From assembly GCA_035771175.1 (NCBI GenBank), contig CM069593.1, positions 49,144,054 through 49,208,053 of the forward strand: a stretch of DNA of 64,000 nt, in the 5' to 3' direction. Below the pieces are notes generated by a model. That model was not told where the DNA came from. It did no database searches and was given only the letters and a program-made list of their open reading frames with translations. This stretch comes from Paratinospora sagittata. Taxonomy: Eukaryota > Streptophyta > Magnoliopsida > Ranunculales > Menispermaceae. The position numbers were made by a program, and so were the translations under genes. Shown piece after piece: positions 61,201 to 63,990 of this stretch; position 1 is the first letter of the stretch; each line of letters begins with the position of its first letter.

Positions 61201-62501
61201 AAGTGACAGTATTCACAGGTTTATCCCTGCACTGCAATGATGTTATTTTTGCATTTGACCTCAGGTCACAATGGGGCAACTTATTTGGATGTACAACTTT
61301 ACAAAATACATAATACAATATAATTTTGGTTCTTTTCAAAAAAAAAAAAAAGAAAAAAGAAAAAAAAACAGTGGGGCAACCTATACCATTCACCAAGGCC
61401 TATCCTTTATCTACTGTGGTCATTAAATTTCATAATTAATTAGGTTGGATTTGAAGAATAATTAATTAGTTTAGAATTTAAAATAAAATGGGAAGGGTTA
61501 GTTCTCCGTCTAGATATGTTAAAACAGCCAACAGGCAAGATTATTCACTTAGAAAATATCCAATTATAAAATATAATTGTTTAGACTTTAGAGTAAGATT
61601 TATAAAATATAATTATTTTATGACTTCTATTCTTTAGCATATCTTTGAACTTATGGTTTGATCACTCTATATCTTGTAAAACTTTCTAGTTATTTGCTAA
61701 ATGTTTATGGTGCATGTATGGGTGGCATCTATGTAGTCTAGCCTCATGCTAGTTTGGAGAACTTCCAACTGGCTACCATTACATTGGTTATAATACAGAG
61801 TACAGTTAAAGTTAGGATCTAATATGTTTGAGCTGAATTCTTGCAGTGTCACATACTGTTTAACTATACATTTTCTCATCCACAGATGATGACAAAGGGG
61901 AAGATGTTTCTGCTCCATATGAAAAGGTCCTTGATTGTGTTACATCATCTATCAATATCGCAAATCTACCTGATATTATCGAACAGGCAAAGAAATTGTT
62001 TCAAGTGTTTTTACTTGCCCTTTCACCTGGTCTACCATGGACAGGTGTCAACCTTATGCTTGCCTCTTTTCTATATATTTAATTGCACTGAAGGATCCTT
62101 CTTCCTGTAATATTTAATTTCAACTTGGATTTAATTTTTCTAGCTTTATTATTGGAACTGTGCAGTCAAAATGTCAGTTTTCTCATCAATTAAGGAGCTC
62201 TGTTCCAAATTCCATCAGATAGTTAGTAATTCCCAGGAAACATCAAAAGATGCTGGTGCAGAATTTCTAATTCATGAGGTAGTGTCTTAGAGCATTCATC
62301 TGATTGTATGTCTGAATGTATTCAATTCTTTCTTTTTACTCATTGAAACTTCTGATTTACTTGGTAGTGTTTAAATCCCCTTTTTTCAAAAAATCTTTGT
62401 TATCTTACTAAAGTTCCCATACTTGCTTTTCACCTGTTCAGCTATTTTGCTCTGTCGCTCCTAAAGTACTTGGATGCATAAGCACCATAAAAATTGGTCA
62501 G
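7950..62501 (+). CDS. ECM29: Proteasome adaptor/scaffold ECM29 (34 exons, 3' end outside window)
   Basis: ECM29 is a large alpha-helical HEAT/ARM-repeat protein that binds the 26S proteasome, bridging the 20S core and 19S cap, and is linked to proteasome quality control, stress response and localisation. I assembled it by matching splice sites to the plant ECM29 family (Arabidopsis At2g26780 type). Exons: 7950-8123, 10575-10742, 10871-10960, 12580-12716, 12797-12887, 13037-13119, 13287-13390, 14049-14201, 18121-18185, 20682-20769, 20926-21004, 21089-21197, 24507-24566, 24726-24844, 25440-25821, 25895-26079, 26248-26320, 30580-30730, 30830-30999, 31855-32205, 36030-36197, 36295-36588, 36846-37022, 42135-42398, 45920-46018, 46189-46373, 48376-48711, 57746-57899, 58321-58431, 58631-58798, 59244-59367, 61886-62044, 62166-62278, 62442-62501. 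They sum to 5244 bases, 1748 codons, with no frame break. Family length is about 1800-1830, so the last 70-80 residues are missing to the right. Intron 1 is GC-AG; all others are GT-AG. Introns carry many LINE, SINE and hAT insertions. Confidence 0.93.
8230..8815. repeat. Tandem repeat in ECM29 intron 1
   Basis: The motif GATGCTGGTTTTATGCC starts at 8293, 8426, 8551 and 8684, spaced 133, 125 and 133 bases. Flanking text (TTCTTGTCAATTTCTTGGAG, then TTTTTATTGGCGATTT) repeats with it. The alternation suggests a 258-bp dimer duplicated in tandem. Copies differ by few bases. Confidence 0.85.
9385..9655 (+). mobile_element. RTE-like LINE 3' fragment (intron 1)
   Basis: The decayed + frame reads pieces such as LIKMVQTCK-type sequence and RRRGKPKITWIVIVKKD, matching the C-terminal end of plant RTE-type LINE proteins (consensus RGRPKxTW). 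It ends with the TTGAGTTGAG motif common to these 3' tails. Several stops; non-functional. Confidence 0.55.
10575..10960 (+). CDS. ECM29: ECM29 exons 2-3 (residues 59-144)
   Basis: Exon 2 (10575-10742) reads VMEILTHVNKRVKHQ, continuing the first HEAT helices, and holds the family-conserved APMVKNFCIVY. Exon 3 (10871-10960) follows after a 128-base intron and ends at SVVM before GTAAAG. Both boundaries are phase 0. Exon 2 starts right after the acceptor ATTGATAG. Confidence 0.92.
11192..11570. mobile_element. hAT-like MITE A (intron 3)
   Basis: 379 bp with ends CTATGTTGTCAAGGCG and CGCCTTGACAACACTG, 14/16 matching as inverted repeats. Flanked by an exact 8-bp duplication GTTTCCTG (11184-11191 and 11571-11578), the hallmark length for hAT superfamily elements. 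The subterminal regions are rich in AGGCGG-type motifs, possible transposase binding sites. No coding capacity. Confidence 0.85.
11637..12292. mobile_element. hAT-like element B, same family (intron 3)
   Basis: 656 bp with ends TAGTGTTGTTGAAGGC and CGCCTTGATAACACTG, flanked by exact 8-bp GTGTTTAC (11629-11636 and 12293-12300). Ends match MITE A, so the two belong to one family and inserted 66 bases apart. The interior is AT-rich with no transposase frame. Confidence 0.8.
12580..13390 (+). CDS. ECM29: ECM29 exons 4-7 (residues 145-282)
   Basis: Exons 12580-12716, 12797-12887, 13037-13119 and 13287-13390. They encode VIGECHSSQ, then a variable proline-containing loop (QGMVSPAGLSIAQ) and the helix NVIEALALNPELVYPL, ending in LLFNG. 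The exon 4/5 junction splits a Gly codon. Exon 6 follows a tandem TAGTAG acceptor; only the second AG keeps the frame open. Exon 7 has a poor pyrimidine tract (A-rich run just upstream), so its acceptor is weaker than most. Confidence 0.88.
14049..14201 (+). CDS. ECM29: ECM29 exon 8 (residues 283-334)
   Basis: Completes the LFNG codon and encodes SIMAANSFPSTLQCIFGCIYG, split here as SIMAANSFPSTL and QCIFGCIYG, a strongly family-conserved segment. Acceptor TTATGCAG, donor GGTGAGC, phase 1 on both sides. A 3.9-kb intron full of repeats follows. Confidence 0.92.
14945..15215 (-). mobile_element. SINE-like repeat, family B (intron 8)
   Basis: Antisense: a box B-like GGTTCAAATG is read on the minus strand near 15095 and the A-tail appears as the T run at 14949-14958. 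It shares GGGCCC(T/C)TGG and CCCTCA(A/G)TGGCCA with the copy at 52748-52915, so this is a repeated family. Confidence 0.5.
15240..15884 (-). mobile_element. Antisense LINE zf-RVT fragment (intron 8)
   Basis: Minus-strand translation gives LIHCPFSKKIWEKWKDH, SIWKERHRGIF and SSWVAACKLSKV in broken frames, the zinc-binding C-terminal (zf-RVT) part of plant LINE reverse transcriptases. A 37-base segment (about 15701 and 15799) is duplicated. The element is interrupted on the right by the hAT insertion at 15885. Confidence 0.65.
15885..16556. mobile_element. hAT-like non-autonomous element C (intron 8)
   Basis: Ends AGGGGTGGCAAAA (15885-15897) and TTTTGCCACCCCT (16542-16554) are perfect 13-bp inverted repeats. 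Flanked by 8-bp ACACGACT at 15877-15884 and 16557-16564. It has internal GAA repeats and a 62-bp tandem duplication (about 16132-16255, GATAACTAGAAGAAA unit). No transposase frame. Confidence 0.85.
16565..17085. other. Intron 8 DNA between two hAT copies
   Basis: Minus-strand frames are open for up to 142 codons but match no family I recognise. It may be the 5' continuation of the LINE split by element C. A TTTTGTTCAATGGAATC unit occurs twice near 17046-17078. Confidence 0.3.
17086..17720. mobile_element. Truncated relative of hAT element C
   Basis: The left end AGGGGTGGCAAAA at 17086-17098 is identical to the end of element C, and the interior shares GGACCCGATTT-like motifs, but no right terminal repeat was found. 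The right limit (about 17720) is approximate, set where similarity-like GGGAC/CGAACC motifs stop. Confidence 0.5.
17721..18120. other. End of intron 8, nothing recognised
   Basis: AT-rich DNA with no repeat ends or coding sequence that I can support, closing with a normal TTCATATAG acceptor. Confidence 0.4.
18121..18185 (+). CDS. ECM29: ECM29 exon 9 (residues 334-355)
   Basis: A 65-base microexon-like exon encoding GSGTTSRLKQMGMEF and TVWVFKH, conserved in plant ECM29. It starts after CTTCATATAG and ends before GTAAGA. It is isolated between introns of 3.9 and 2.5 kb. Confidence 0.92.
18186..19631. other. Intron 9, 5' part, nothing recognised
   Basis: Low-complexity, AT-rich intron DNA. Short open frames here are chance frames without family resemblance. 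Confidence 0.4.
19632..19812 (+). mobile_element. tRNA-derived SINE (Au-like), intron 9
   Basis: Contains TGTAACCTGGAGGTCACG with a box B-like GGTCACGTTTTGAATC, then CTTCCCCAAACCCT and a 3' end GTCTCGTGCACTGGGTACGC followed by T-rich DNA. The same 3' motif is found in copies at 23885, 42722, 47526 and 47795. The plant Au-SINE family has this kind of end; the name is from memory. Confidence 0.7.
20682..21197 (+). CDS. ECM29: ECM29 exons 10-12 (residues 356-447)
   Basis: Exons 20682-20769, 20926-21004 and 21089-21197 with short introns. They encode KLMGPVILNGILKSLDGY, then KTFAFQAIGLLAQRMPELF and RDKIDMAIRLFDALK type HEAT helices. Donors and acceptors are canonical and phases 1, 2 and 0 fit. 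Confidence 0.92.
21488..22135 (-). mobile_element. Antisense LINE zf-RVT fragment (intron 12)
   Basis: On the minus strand KAETIDHILVWCNFAKGVWD and SWCFLCRK show the Cys/His pattern of the zf-RVT domain, with a preceding VPSKTKIMGRLATRKKLN segment (usual VPSKVKxLGW). Frameshifts and stops are present. Ends are approximate; no TSD seen. Confidence 0.75.
22267..23092 (+). mobile_element. 5'-truncated LINE with 13-bp TSD (intron 12)
   Basis: The + strand has an almost intact 193-codon frame ending at 22992: HMPSKVRFLGWVASHGKMN, then SPYWCFLCRRELESVSHICW and VVCLAVLWYVWKEQNNRVF, the zf-RVT domain. A 3' UTR ends in a T/A-rich tail near 23080-23092. TGAGGAGAGGATG occurs exactly at 22254-22266 and 23093-23105, the target-site duplication. 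Only the last part of ORF2 was copied, typical 5' truncation. Confidence 0.88.
23550..23875 (+). repeat. Dispersed repeat family R, copy 1 (intron 12)
   Basis: From about 23650 the text (GGAAGTCCAATTCGACATGG, TAGAGAAGTATATAAAGAA, AAAATATAATGGTTCAAA) aligns well with copies at 38445-38650 (+) and 37960-38175 (-). No TIR or coding sequence; class unknown. Confidence 0.6.
23885..24040 (-). mobile_element. tRNA-derived SINE (Au-like), reverse, intron 12
   Basis: The reverse complement reads GTGGTCACAAGTTCGA (box B), AGAAACAGCCTCTTGC, CGACCCTTCCC and GGGAGCTTCGTGCACCGG, the same order as the + strand copies. Best preserved copy of this family here. Confidence 0.75.
24507..24844 (+). CDS. ECM29: ECM29 exons 13-14 (residues 448-507)
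   Basis: Exon 13 (24507-24566) encodes APVTVLKDLETLLLRNSQV. Exon 14 (24726-24844) encodes EQSEVRFCAVRWATS and LGAADSKLDIR. The acceptor before exon 14 (GGCCATAAG) lacks a good pyrimidine tract, so this is the least certain splice site, but frame and family fit are clear. Confidence 0.88.
25440..26320 (+). CDS. ECM29: ECM29 exons 15-17 (residues 507-720)
   Basis: Exons 25440-25821, 25895-26079 and 26248-26320. Exon 15 is the longest exon here and begins REMALEGLFPVK; the segment includes LLFPSKMYVAMI and an AFEGSVELHATASKAL helix pair. Exon 16 encodes ARLLGIACSSL and SELISSISGTKKL; exon 17 encodes FESYHGSLCAIGYITAEC. The intron between 16 and 17 (26080-26247) contains an (ATT)n run that ends about 30 bases before the acceptor. 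Confidence 0.92.
26153..26216. repeat. (ATT)n microsatellite (intron 16)
   Basis: About 20 ATT units lie between exon 16 and exon 17, about 30 bases before the exon 17 acceptor. It replaces part of the usual polypyrimidine context; unstable length could affect splicing. Confidence 0.9.
26341..26440. repeat. (CTT)n/(CT)n pyrimidine tract (intron 17)
   Basis: A compound CTT, CT and CTTT repeat begins 21 bases after the exon 17 donor. The pyrimidine strand is the RNA sense strand, so it could attract polypyrimidine-binding proteins; that is speculation. Confidence 0.9.
26828..29958 (+). mobile_element. 5'-truncated LINE with reverse transcriptase and 14-bp TSD (intron 17)
   Basis: 3.1 kb in the gene's orientation. 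It starts near the end of the endonuclease region, then encodes a reverse transcriptase: ADFSKAYDSVDW (motif A), GLRQGDPMSPFLF (motif B), but motif C reads LQFAYNTLFF where FADD is expected, so both catalytic Asp of that box are lost. It goes on with MKYLGLPLGGNP, GGRLALLNSVLAAIPTYF and a broken zf-RVT ending at 29829. Frameshifts near 27065 and 28245 and internal stops make it dead. ATGTTACTCCATGT flanks it exactly (26814-26827 and 29959-29972), and a poly(A) run closes the 3' end. Confidence 0.92.
29973..30579. other. Intron 17, 3' part
   Basis: T-rich and A-rich intron DNA. Short pieces near 30270 and 30460 (AATTTGGGAAG followed by CTAACT) resemble dispersed repeat family R but are too short to call. 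Confidence 0.35.
30580..30999 (+). CDS. ECM29: ECM29 exons 18-19 (residues 721-827)
   Basis: Exon 18 (30580-30730) encodes LVDVINSENATLTSIAMQAL and GHIGLRASLP. Exon 19 (30830-30999) encodes LKERLGKLLSGEDIKAVQ and LGHICVKE, ending in SLCRSK. Reading through the donor at 30731 would give a false longer frame; the phase-1 GTTCTG donor restores family alignment. Confidence 0.9.
31060..31145 (+). mobile_element. RTE-like LINE 3' tail (intron 19)
   Basis: Reads GAGTGGAGTGAAAGAAGCAG, then TTCATGTAGCTAACCCCATG and GGTTGGGAAAAAGGCTTAG, the typical last codons (EWRKRIHVADP) and 3' tail of plant RTE-like LINEs. Only the terminus remains. Confidence 0.6.
31202..31229. repeat. (TA)n microsatellite (intron 19)
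   Basis: About 14 TA units followed directly by a T run, which is also the tail of the antisense LINE to the right. Confidence 0.85.
31230..31570 (-). mobile_element. Antisense LINE 3' fragment (intron 19)
   Basis: Poly(A) tail of the element is the T run at 31229-31250. Minus-strand reading at 31480-31560 gives a WKERNAGIFE-like zf-RVT end. Heavily decayed. Confidence 0.55.
31855..32205 (+). CDS. ECM29: ECM29 exon 20 (residues 828-944)
   Basis: Encodes VEDILFASGEALSFLWGGVP, then a less conserved linker with acidic residues (MEESETNED) and the conserved SSRQEERCAGTVWLLSL helix. 351 bases, phase 0 at both ends. Confidence 0.94.
32715..33350 (-). mobile_element. Antisense LINE zf-RVT fragment (intron 20)
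   Basis: Minus strand: IWRAHALSKIKFLGWTIAQE and SPNWCYTCRQKANQSSLYL, matching the zf-RVT start (usual IWKAHVPSKVKFLGW). The 3' tail appears as TTTTATTTTTTATTTT near 32715. Several stops. Confidence 0.75.
34340..34595. repeat. Local duplication of about 78 bp (intron 20)
   Basis: TTGTGAATTAAGCATGCCAT followed by a T-rich stretch and ATCTGAGTGGGTT occurs at about 34350-34413 and again at about 34530-34585, offset about 178 bases. The second copy directly adjoins the LINE beginning near 34600. Confidence 0.65.
34600..35398 (+). mobile_element. LINE zf-RVT fragment, sense (intron 20)
   Basis: Broken + frames give FCWSLHPTGTFSCKS, SIWYAHIPSKVKVFGRLLAH, ELVDHLLVFCPVGVWLWEKW and SIWLEHNRRIFDGVG, the zf-RVT region, followed by a 3' UTR with GGAGTACTTCTGGTACTC. 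No TSD identified. Confidence 0.78.
35480..35528 (+). mobile_element. RTE-like LINE 3' tail (intron 20)
   Basis: GCCGACCCCATCCCATGTAG and GTTGGGAAAAAGCTTAGTTG match the 3' terminus seen at 31100. Only about 50 bases remain. Confidence 0.55.
36030..37022 (+). CDS. ECM29: ECM29 exons 21-23 (residues 945-1157)
   Basis: Exons 36030-36197, 36295-36588 and 36846-37022. This is the best-conserved core of the family: LASQGMSIVYELGD, GKRKRAIK, NEMGQPDLIYKFMDLANHQ, KRGAAFGFSKIAKQAG, RLVRYQYDPDKNVQDAM and CGSRLWRSREASCLALAD. All junctions are phase 0 and GT-AG. A 5.1-kb intron follows. Confidence 0.95.
37960..38175 (-). repeat. Dispersed repeat family R, copy 2 (intron 23)
   Basis: Its reverse complement reads GGAATTAATTTAGGGAAGTC, TTAGAGAAGTACAAAAT and ATGCTAAAACAAGCATGA, matching copies 1 and 3. 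With copy 3 it forms an inverted pair about 270 bases apart. Confidence 0.6.
38445..38655 (+). repeat. Dispersed repeat family R, copy 3 (intron 23)
   Basis: GGAAGTTCAATTCAACATGG, GTAGAGAAGTATAAAGAATT and GAAATATAATGGTTTAAAG align with copy 1. In the intron transcript copies 2 and 3 could pair into a long imperfect hairpin. Confidence 0.6.
38782..38940. repeat. Short tandem duplications around a poly(G) run (intron 23)
   Basis: CTACCTGTCTCTCATTTTGT is repeated twice (38785-38836). A run of about 22 G lies at 38854-38875, and GTTGGAACCTGCACCTGGG occurs twice after it, separated by a shorter G run. G-quadruplex formation and assembly error are both possible. Confidence 0.8.
39090..39160 (-). 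mobile_element. Antisense LINE 3' tail remnant (intron 23)
   Basis: TTTTTTTTGACAAGAAACAA followed by TTGTATTAATGTAA is the reverse of a common LINE 3' end (similar text at 32728 and 46920). Confidence 0.5.
39205..39824 (+). mobile_element. LINE zf-RVT fragment, sense (intron 23)
   Basis: Broken + frames: FKVRFLGWEIVLGKINTYDV, a decayed Cys/His region, and WLRDWVVFCKILRA near the C-terminus, followed by an A-rich tail at 39816-39824. Confidence 0.72.
39840..41490. other. Intron 23 DNA, nothing recognised
   Basis: AT-rich non-coding DNA. No repeat ends, RNA genes or coding segments that I can support. Confidence 0.4.
41495..41691. mobile_element. Tourist-like MITE (intron 23)
   Basis: 197 bp starting GGTTGTGATTTGGATA and ending GAACCAAATCCTGCC, imperfect inverted repeats, flanked by TTA at 41492-41494 and 41692-41694. 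Same design as the element at 2577-2788, about 440 bases before exon 24. Confidence 0.65.
42135..42398 (+). CDS. ECM29: ECM29 exon 24 (residues 1158-1245)
   Basis: Starts VSKHLKGIWTAAFRAMDD and carries IKETVRKSGDSLCR, IRLCDVSLTE and VLPFLLSEGILSKVG, ending VMKLSK before GTAGGT. Phase 0 both sides. Confidence 0.94.
42722..42893 (+). mobile_element. tRNA-derived SINE (Au-like), intron 24
   Basis: GTGATTTGGAGGTCACGGGT TTGAAAACC carries the box B-like motif; the 3' end is GGGAGCCTCGTGCACTTGG. Matches the copy at 19632. Confidence 0.72.
43070..43870 (-). mobile_element. Antisense RTE-like LINE remnant (intron 24)
   Basis: The 3' tail appears reversed as CCAACCACATGGGGTTGGCT. Minus-strand reading near 43740 gives YVLFDNDISLIDKTKSGFNA, where functional relatives have FADD followed by VLIDET, so the catalytic motif is altered. 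Stops throughout. Confidence 0.62.
43960..44684 (+). mobile_element. LINE zf-RVT fragment, sense (intron 24)
   Basis: LYMESSCSFKGEGVWMVA is a frameshifted form of SIWKAHVPSKVKVFGW; then LSTYDVLQRRLLSYSISPHC and REAASIDHILYS follow. A 3' UTR with GAGTACCTCTGGTACTCC ends in an A-rich tail at 44663-44684. Confidence 0.72.
44890..45030 (+). mobile_element. LINE 3' UTR remnant (intron 24)
   Basis: GAGCACCTCTGGTGCTTGTC and the A/T-rich tail match the 3' UTR of the neighbouring LINE families (29880, 35310, 44590). Coding part absent. Confidence 0.5.
45920..46373 (+). CDS. ECM29: ECM29 exons 25-26 (residues 1246-1340)
   Basis: Exon 25 (45920-46018) encodes LPYLVCCMLESLSSLEDQ and NYVE. Exon 26 (46189-46373) encodes LHAVNVGVHAETLENLRI, SPMWETLDLCIKVVD and LAQLVRSGVGLNTR. 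The second acceptor follows a long T-rich tract. Confidence 0.94.
46909..47235 (-). mobile_element. Antisense LINE 3' remnant (intron 26)
   Basis: T run at 46909-46918 then GGATAAGAGACAATAAAG is the reversed 3' tail; the region to 47235 contains a reversed WKERN-like end (CCTTTCATACCAACTATAG). Decayed. Confidence 0.5.
47526..47593 (+). mobile_element. SINE (Au-like) 3' half (intron 26)
   Basis: CGACCCTTCCCCAGGACCCT then GGAGCTTTGTGCACTAG is the 3' half of the SINE family; the 5' half is not clear. Confidence 0.55.
47795..47960 (+). mobile_element. tRNA-derived SINE (Au-like), intron 26
   Basis: GAGGTTGCTCCTCTGTGACA, CCCTTCCCCAGATCTTGCAA and GGGAGCCTCATGCGCTAAG follow the family order. Immediately after it, TAGTGTTGTTGAGGCG at about 47973 is a lone left end of the hAT A/B family. 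Confidence 0.68.
48376..48711 (+). CDS. ECM29: ECM29 exon 27 (residues 1340-1452)
   Basis: Encodes VGLASFISLLVQKVGADIKP, LLKILFPAVREERSGAAKR and TGDRNAQISCAILLKNYSH, ending in FVGR. The GTATGT donor at 48712 lies only 20 bases from the poly(T) edge of an antisense LINE. The following intron is 9.0 kb, the largest in the window. Confidence 0.94.
48732..49895 (-). mobile_element. Antisense LINE, RT end plus zf-RVT (intron 27)
   Basis: On the minus strand from about 49895: NPWKFISFVYPIFLPL, then RVIWPWESSGTFSTKSFHA and SKVKFVGWVAAHGKINTGDM, SPSWCCLCRQDWESARYLCW, TVLWSLWKERNKRVFDG, ending at a stop near 48830. The poly(A) tail is the T run at 48731-48738. The zf-RVT frame (49285-48830) is open for 151 codons, so this copy is fairly young. 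Its tail lies 20 bases from the exon 27 donor. Confidence 0.87.
49900..51640. other. Intron 27 DNA, nothing recognised
   Basis: Non-coding; GATATTAGGATATT-like short repeats around 51254-51306. No element ends seen. Confidence 0.4.
51641..52140. repeat. 250-bp tandem duplication (intron 27)
   Basis: 51641-51890 and 51891-52140 are head-to-tail copies. The only difference I found is G/A versus C at one site (AAGTAGAGTCCC against AAGTAGCGTCCC, about 51671 and 51921). Either a very recent duplication or an assembly artefact. Confidence 0.93.
52748..52915 (-). mobile_element. SINE-like repeat, family B (intron 27)
   Basis: T run at 52750-52761 (reversed A tail), then shared text GGGCCCCTGG and CCCTCAGTGGCCA with the copy at 14945; a reversed box B-like GGGATTGAATC near 52860. 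Confidence 0.5.
53505..53605 (+). repeat. Dispersed repeat family R, copy 4 (intron 27)
   Basis: CTATTTCTTGCAAGATG and GCTAAAACAAACATGACTA resemble copies 2 and 3. Short and decayed. Confidence 0.4.
53915..54480 (-). mobile_element. Antisense LINE zf-RVT remnant (intron 27)
   Basis: GTTTTTTGAGAAGAGACAG is the reversed 3' tail. Minus reading around 54080-54130 suggests a W-rich IWRIVTLAVVWSIW-like segment, and Cys residues of the zinc-binding region lie near 54240. Many stops. Confidence 0.55.
54595..57633. mobile_element. hAT-like element D containing a nested LINE (intron 27)
   Basis: Terminal sequences CACAATTGTTAGAATC (left) and GATTCTGACAACCATG (right) are imperfect 16-bp inverted repeats (12 matches). 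They are flanked by an exact 8-bp ATATGATT at 54587-54594 and 57634-57641. Subterminal GAATC/GATTC motifs recur on both sides. Subtracting the LINE at about 55245-57481 leaves roughly 800 bp of non-coding hAT-type sequence, so the hAT element came first. Confidence 0.72.
55245..57481 (+). mobile_element. 5'-truncated LINE with FADD-type RT, nested (intron 27)
   Basis: Begins within the RT domain: ADFRPISLTTCLHKIIAKV, NQMAFIQGRQIVDAVLVANQ, KLDFAQAYDMVN (motif A, then a TGA), GLRQGYPLFAFLFT (motif B) and LQFADDTLIF (motif C with both Asp present). Then MKYLGMPLECNP, GGRLTLIKVVLKALPTYYLS, and zf-RVT from 56869 (SPHWCYLCIQSLESVGHVCW). Stops at 55523 and 56257 and frameshifts near 55630 and 57190 make it inactive. 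A-rich tail at 57472-57483. Confidence 0.88.
57746..57899 (+). CDS. ECM29: ECM29 exon 28 (residues 1452-1503)
   Basis: Encodes FEDDKNVSGLFEELWEENAN and ERVTLQLYLAEIVELL, ending SSSWASKKK. It lies about 110 bases downstream of the right end of a hAT-like element. Confidence 0.93.
57990..58275 (-). mobile_element. SINE-like tRNA-derived repeat (intron 28)
   Basis: Read on the minus strand: CTTGGTGGTAAAGGG (box A-like) and GAGGGTTTGATTCTCC (box B-like) lie near its 5' end, and the A tail is the T-rich sequence at 57994-58008. Sequence between differs from the other SINE families here. It ends 45 bases before exon 29. Confidence 0.55.
58321..58798 (+). CDS. ECM29: ECM29 exons 29-30 (residues 1504-1596)
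   Basis: Exon 29 (58321-58431) encodes AMAIRKLSEVLGESISSHHH and KEVPGRLWE; exon 30 (58631-58798) encodes GKDSVLFAIAALCKSCHRAI, ACTKKVKAYRESAFSCLQQ. Both phase 0. Confidence 0.94.
59244..59367 (+). CDS. ECM29: ECM29 exon 31 (residues 1597-1638)
   Basis: Encodes VIEAFRNPEFFGMVFPMLF and a Ser/Thr/Ala-rich, poorly conserved linker. Acceptor TTTTTCAG, donor GGTAGTC, ends phase 1. Confidence 0.9.
59891..60118. mobile_element. Tourist-like MITE (intron 31)
   Basis: 228 bp beginning GGGCCTGTTTGGTT and ending ACCAAACATGGCC, flanked by TTA at 59888-59890 and 60119-60121. Interior is rich in AAAACTGTTTTT-like inverted motifs, so the whole element could fold as a hairpin. Confidence 0.8.
60122..61885. 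other. Intron 31, 3' part, nothing recognised
   Basis: AT-rich intron with an A-rich stretch at 61339-61369 that resembles a LINE or SINE tail, without a recognisable body. No RNA gene seen. Confidence 0.35.
61886..62501 (+). CDS. ECM29: ECM29 exons 32-34 (residues 1638-1748)
   Basis: Exons 61886-62044, 62166-62278 and 62442-62501. They encode DDDKGEDVSAPYEKVLDCV, LLALSPGLPWTVKMSVFSSI and APKVLGCISTIKIGQ. Family members continue with about 70-80 more residues, so one or two terminal exons should lie right of 64000. No stop codon in frame is reached inside the window before the donor at 62502. Confidence 0.9.
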
Positions 62502-62749
62502 GTATGTGTTGTTTTTTAATTGTATTAATAAAGTAGTTTATGCCTCTTTTTCTTTGGTTTCCTATTTTGACATTGACAATTCAAGAATTGGAGATTCTAG
62601 ACAAAAAGAGCCATAAAAATCAACCAACCATTTGAAGATTTGCAGGAATGTGGGCCATGGAACTATGGACAGAAGTTTTCTTAATGTGTGCAAAATGCGT
62701 GCCCTTTTATCTTTTGTTATATAATTTAAAGCGTTATTTTCACAACTGT

Positions 62750-63990
62750 TTACTTTCTCAACTTAACTCAACTAAGTCTTTTCCCAACTATATGGAGTTG
62801 GCTACATGAATCCGCTTTCTCTACTCCACTCGATTAAGGGCTAAGTTGACTTTTAAATTATAAATAGTAATATATTTCTTAATTATTTTTGTCCATGTTA
62901 TTTTATGTCATTCTCTACCTCTATCATTACCATAATTGTTAATAGGTCACTCTTCCTAACTAGAGCATCTAAAGGTCTTCATTCTATGCGTGCAAACTTA
63001 ACAACCTTAATCCCTTTTTTTCTCATTTTATCTTCAATTGGGGCTATTCCTAGCCTTTCTCATATATATTCATTTCTATCTTTTAATAGTTCACCCCATA
63101 TTTATCTTAACATATGGATTTTCGTCACACTCAGTTTGTTCACATGTTGTTTCTTTATTGCCCAACATTTTATTCCATGTAGCATACCTAGTTTAATAGC
63201 AGTTTTTATAAAATTTTCTTTTCAACATCAGTGGTATGAGTCTCATATAGTATTCTGGAAGCACTCCTCCTTTTAACCCTTCCTGTTTTAACTCTGTGAT
63301 TCACACTCTCACCTATTTCTCATTCTTGATGAATAATAGATCCCAAATGCCTAAAATTTTCACTCCTTGGCGTCTCTTGGCTTTTGATCTTCACTATCTC
63401 TTCATCTGTATTTCTACTTCCACTAAAAATATATTTCTTGTATTCAATGTTAGTCCTGCTAATCTTAAACCTTTTAGATTCAAGAGCCTCTATCTAAACC
63501 TCTAGCTTAGCATTTAGTCTAGATTTAGTTTCATCAATCAACACTACATCATCCACAAATAACATACATTGGAAAACATCATCATGAATTTATTTATTTA
63601 ATTTATTTGTAACTAGCGCAAAAGGATAAGGCCTTTAAGCAAATCCTTGGTGTAAACCTACAGTAATTGGGAAGTAACTAGTTTCTCCTGCTATTGTTTT
63701 TTCCACTAGTTATTACTTCATCATACATATCTTTTACCAAGTCTATGTAACTATTAGTAACTCTTTTTCTTCTAAACCCACCATATTATTTTTCTTGGTA
63801 CTCTGTCATATGCTAAATCAAATAAAAACTATATGAAGATTTCTTCTTTTCCCTATACTTTCTGATAGTCCTATTCTTCTTAGAGCTGTAATATAATCGT
63901 AATCTACATGGATTAAGAATCAATTTCAGTTAATAATGATCCGGTTTTAGCCAATTTAGCTAAGACTTTCCCCAGTTATACTACGGAAAT
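62750..63990 (-). mobile_element. Antisense RTE-like LINE with RT remnant (intron 34)
   Basis: Minus strand from the right edge: a YDRVPRKIIWWVLEE-like segment (RT motif A follow-on), YIDLVKDMYDEV, then QCMLFVDDVVLIDETKSRLN (motif C, FVDD), and near the 3' end LALNRVEWRKRIHVA. The 3' tail is GTTGGGAAAAGACTTAGTTG. Stops interrupt it and its 5' part runs off or ends near the window edge. Confidence 0.75.
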
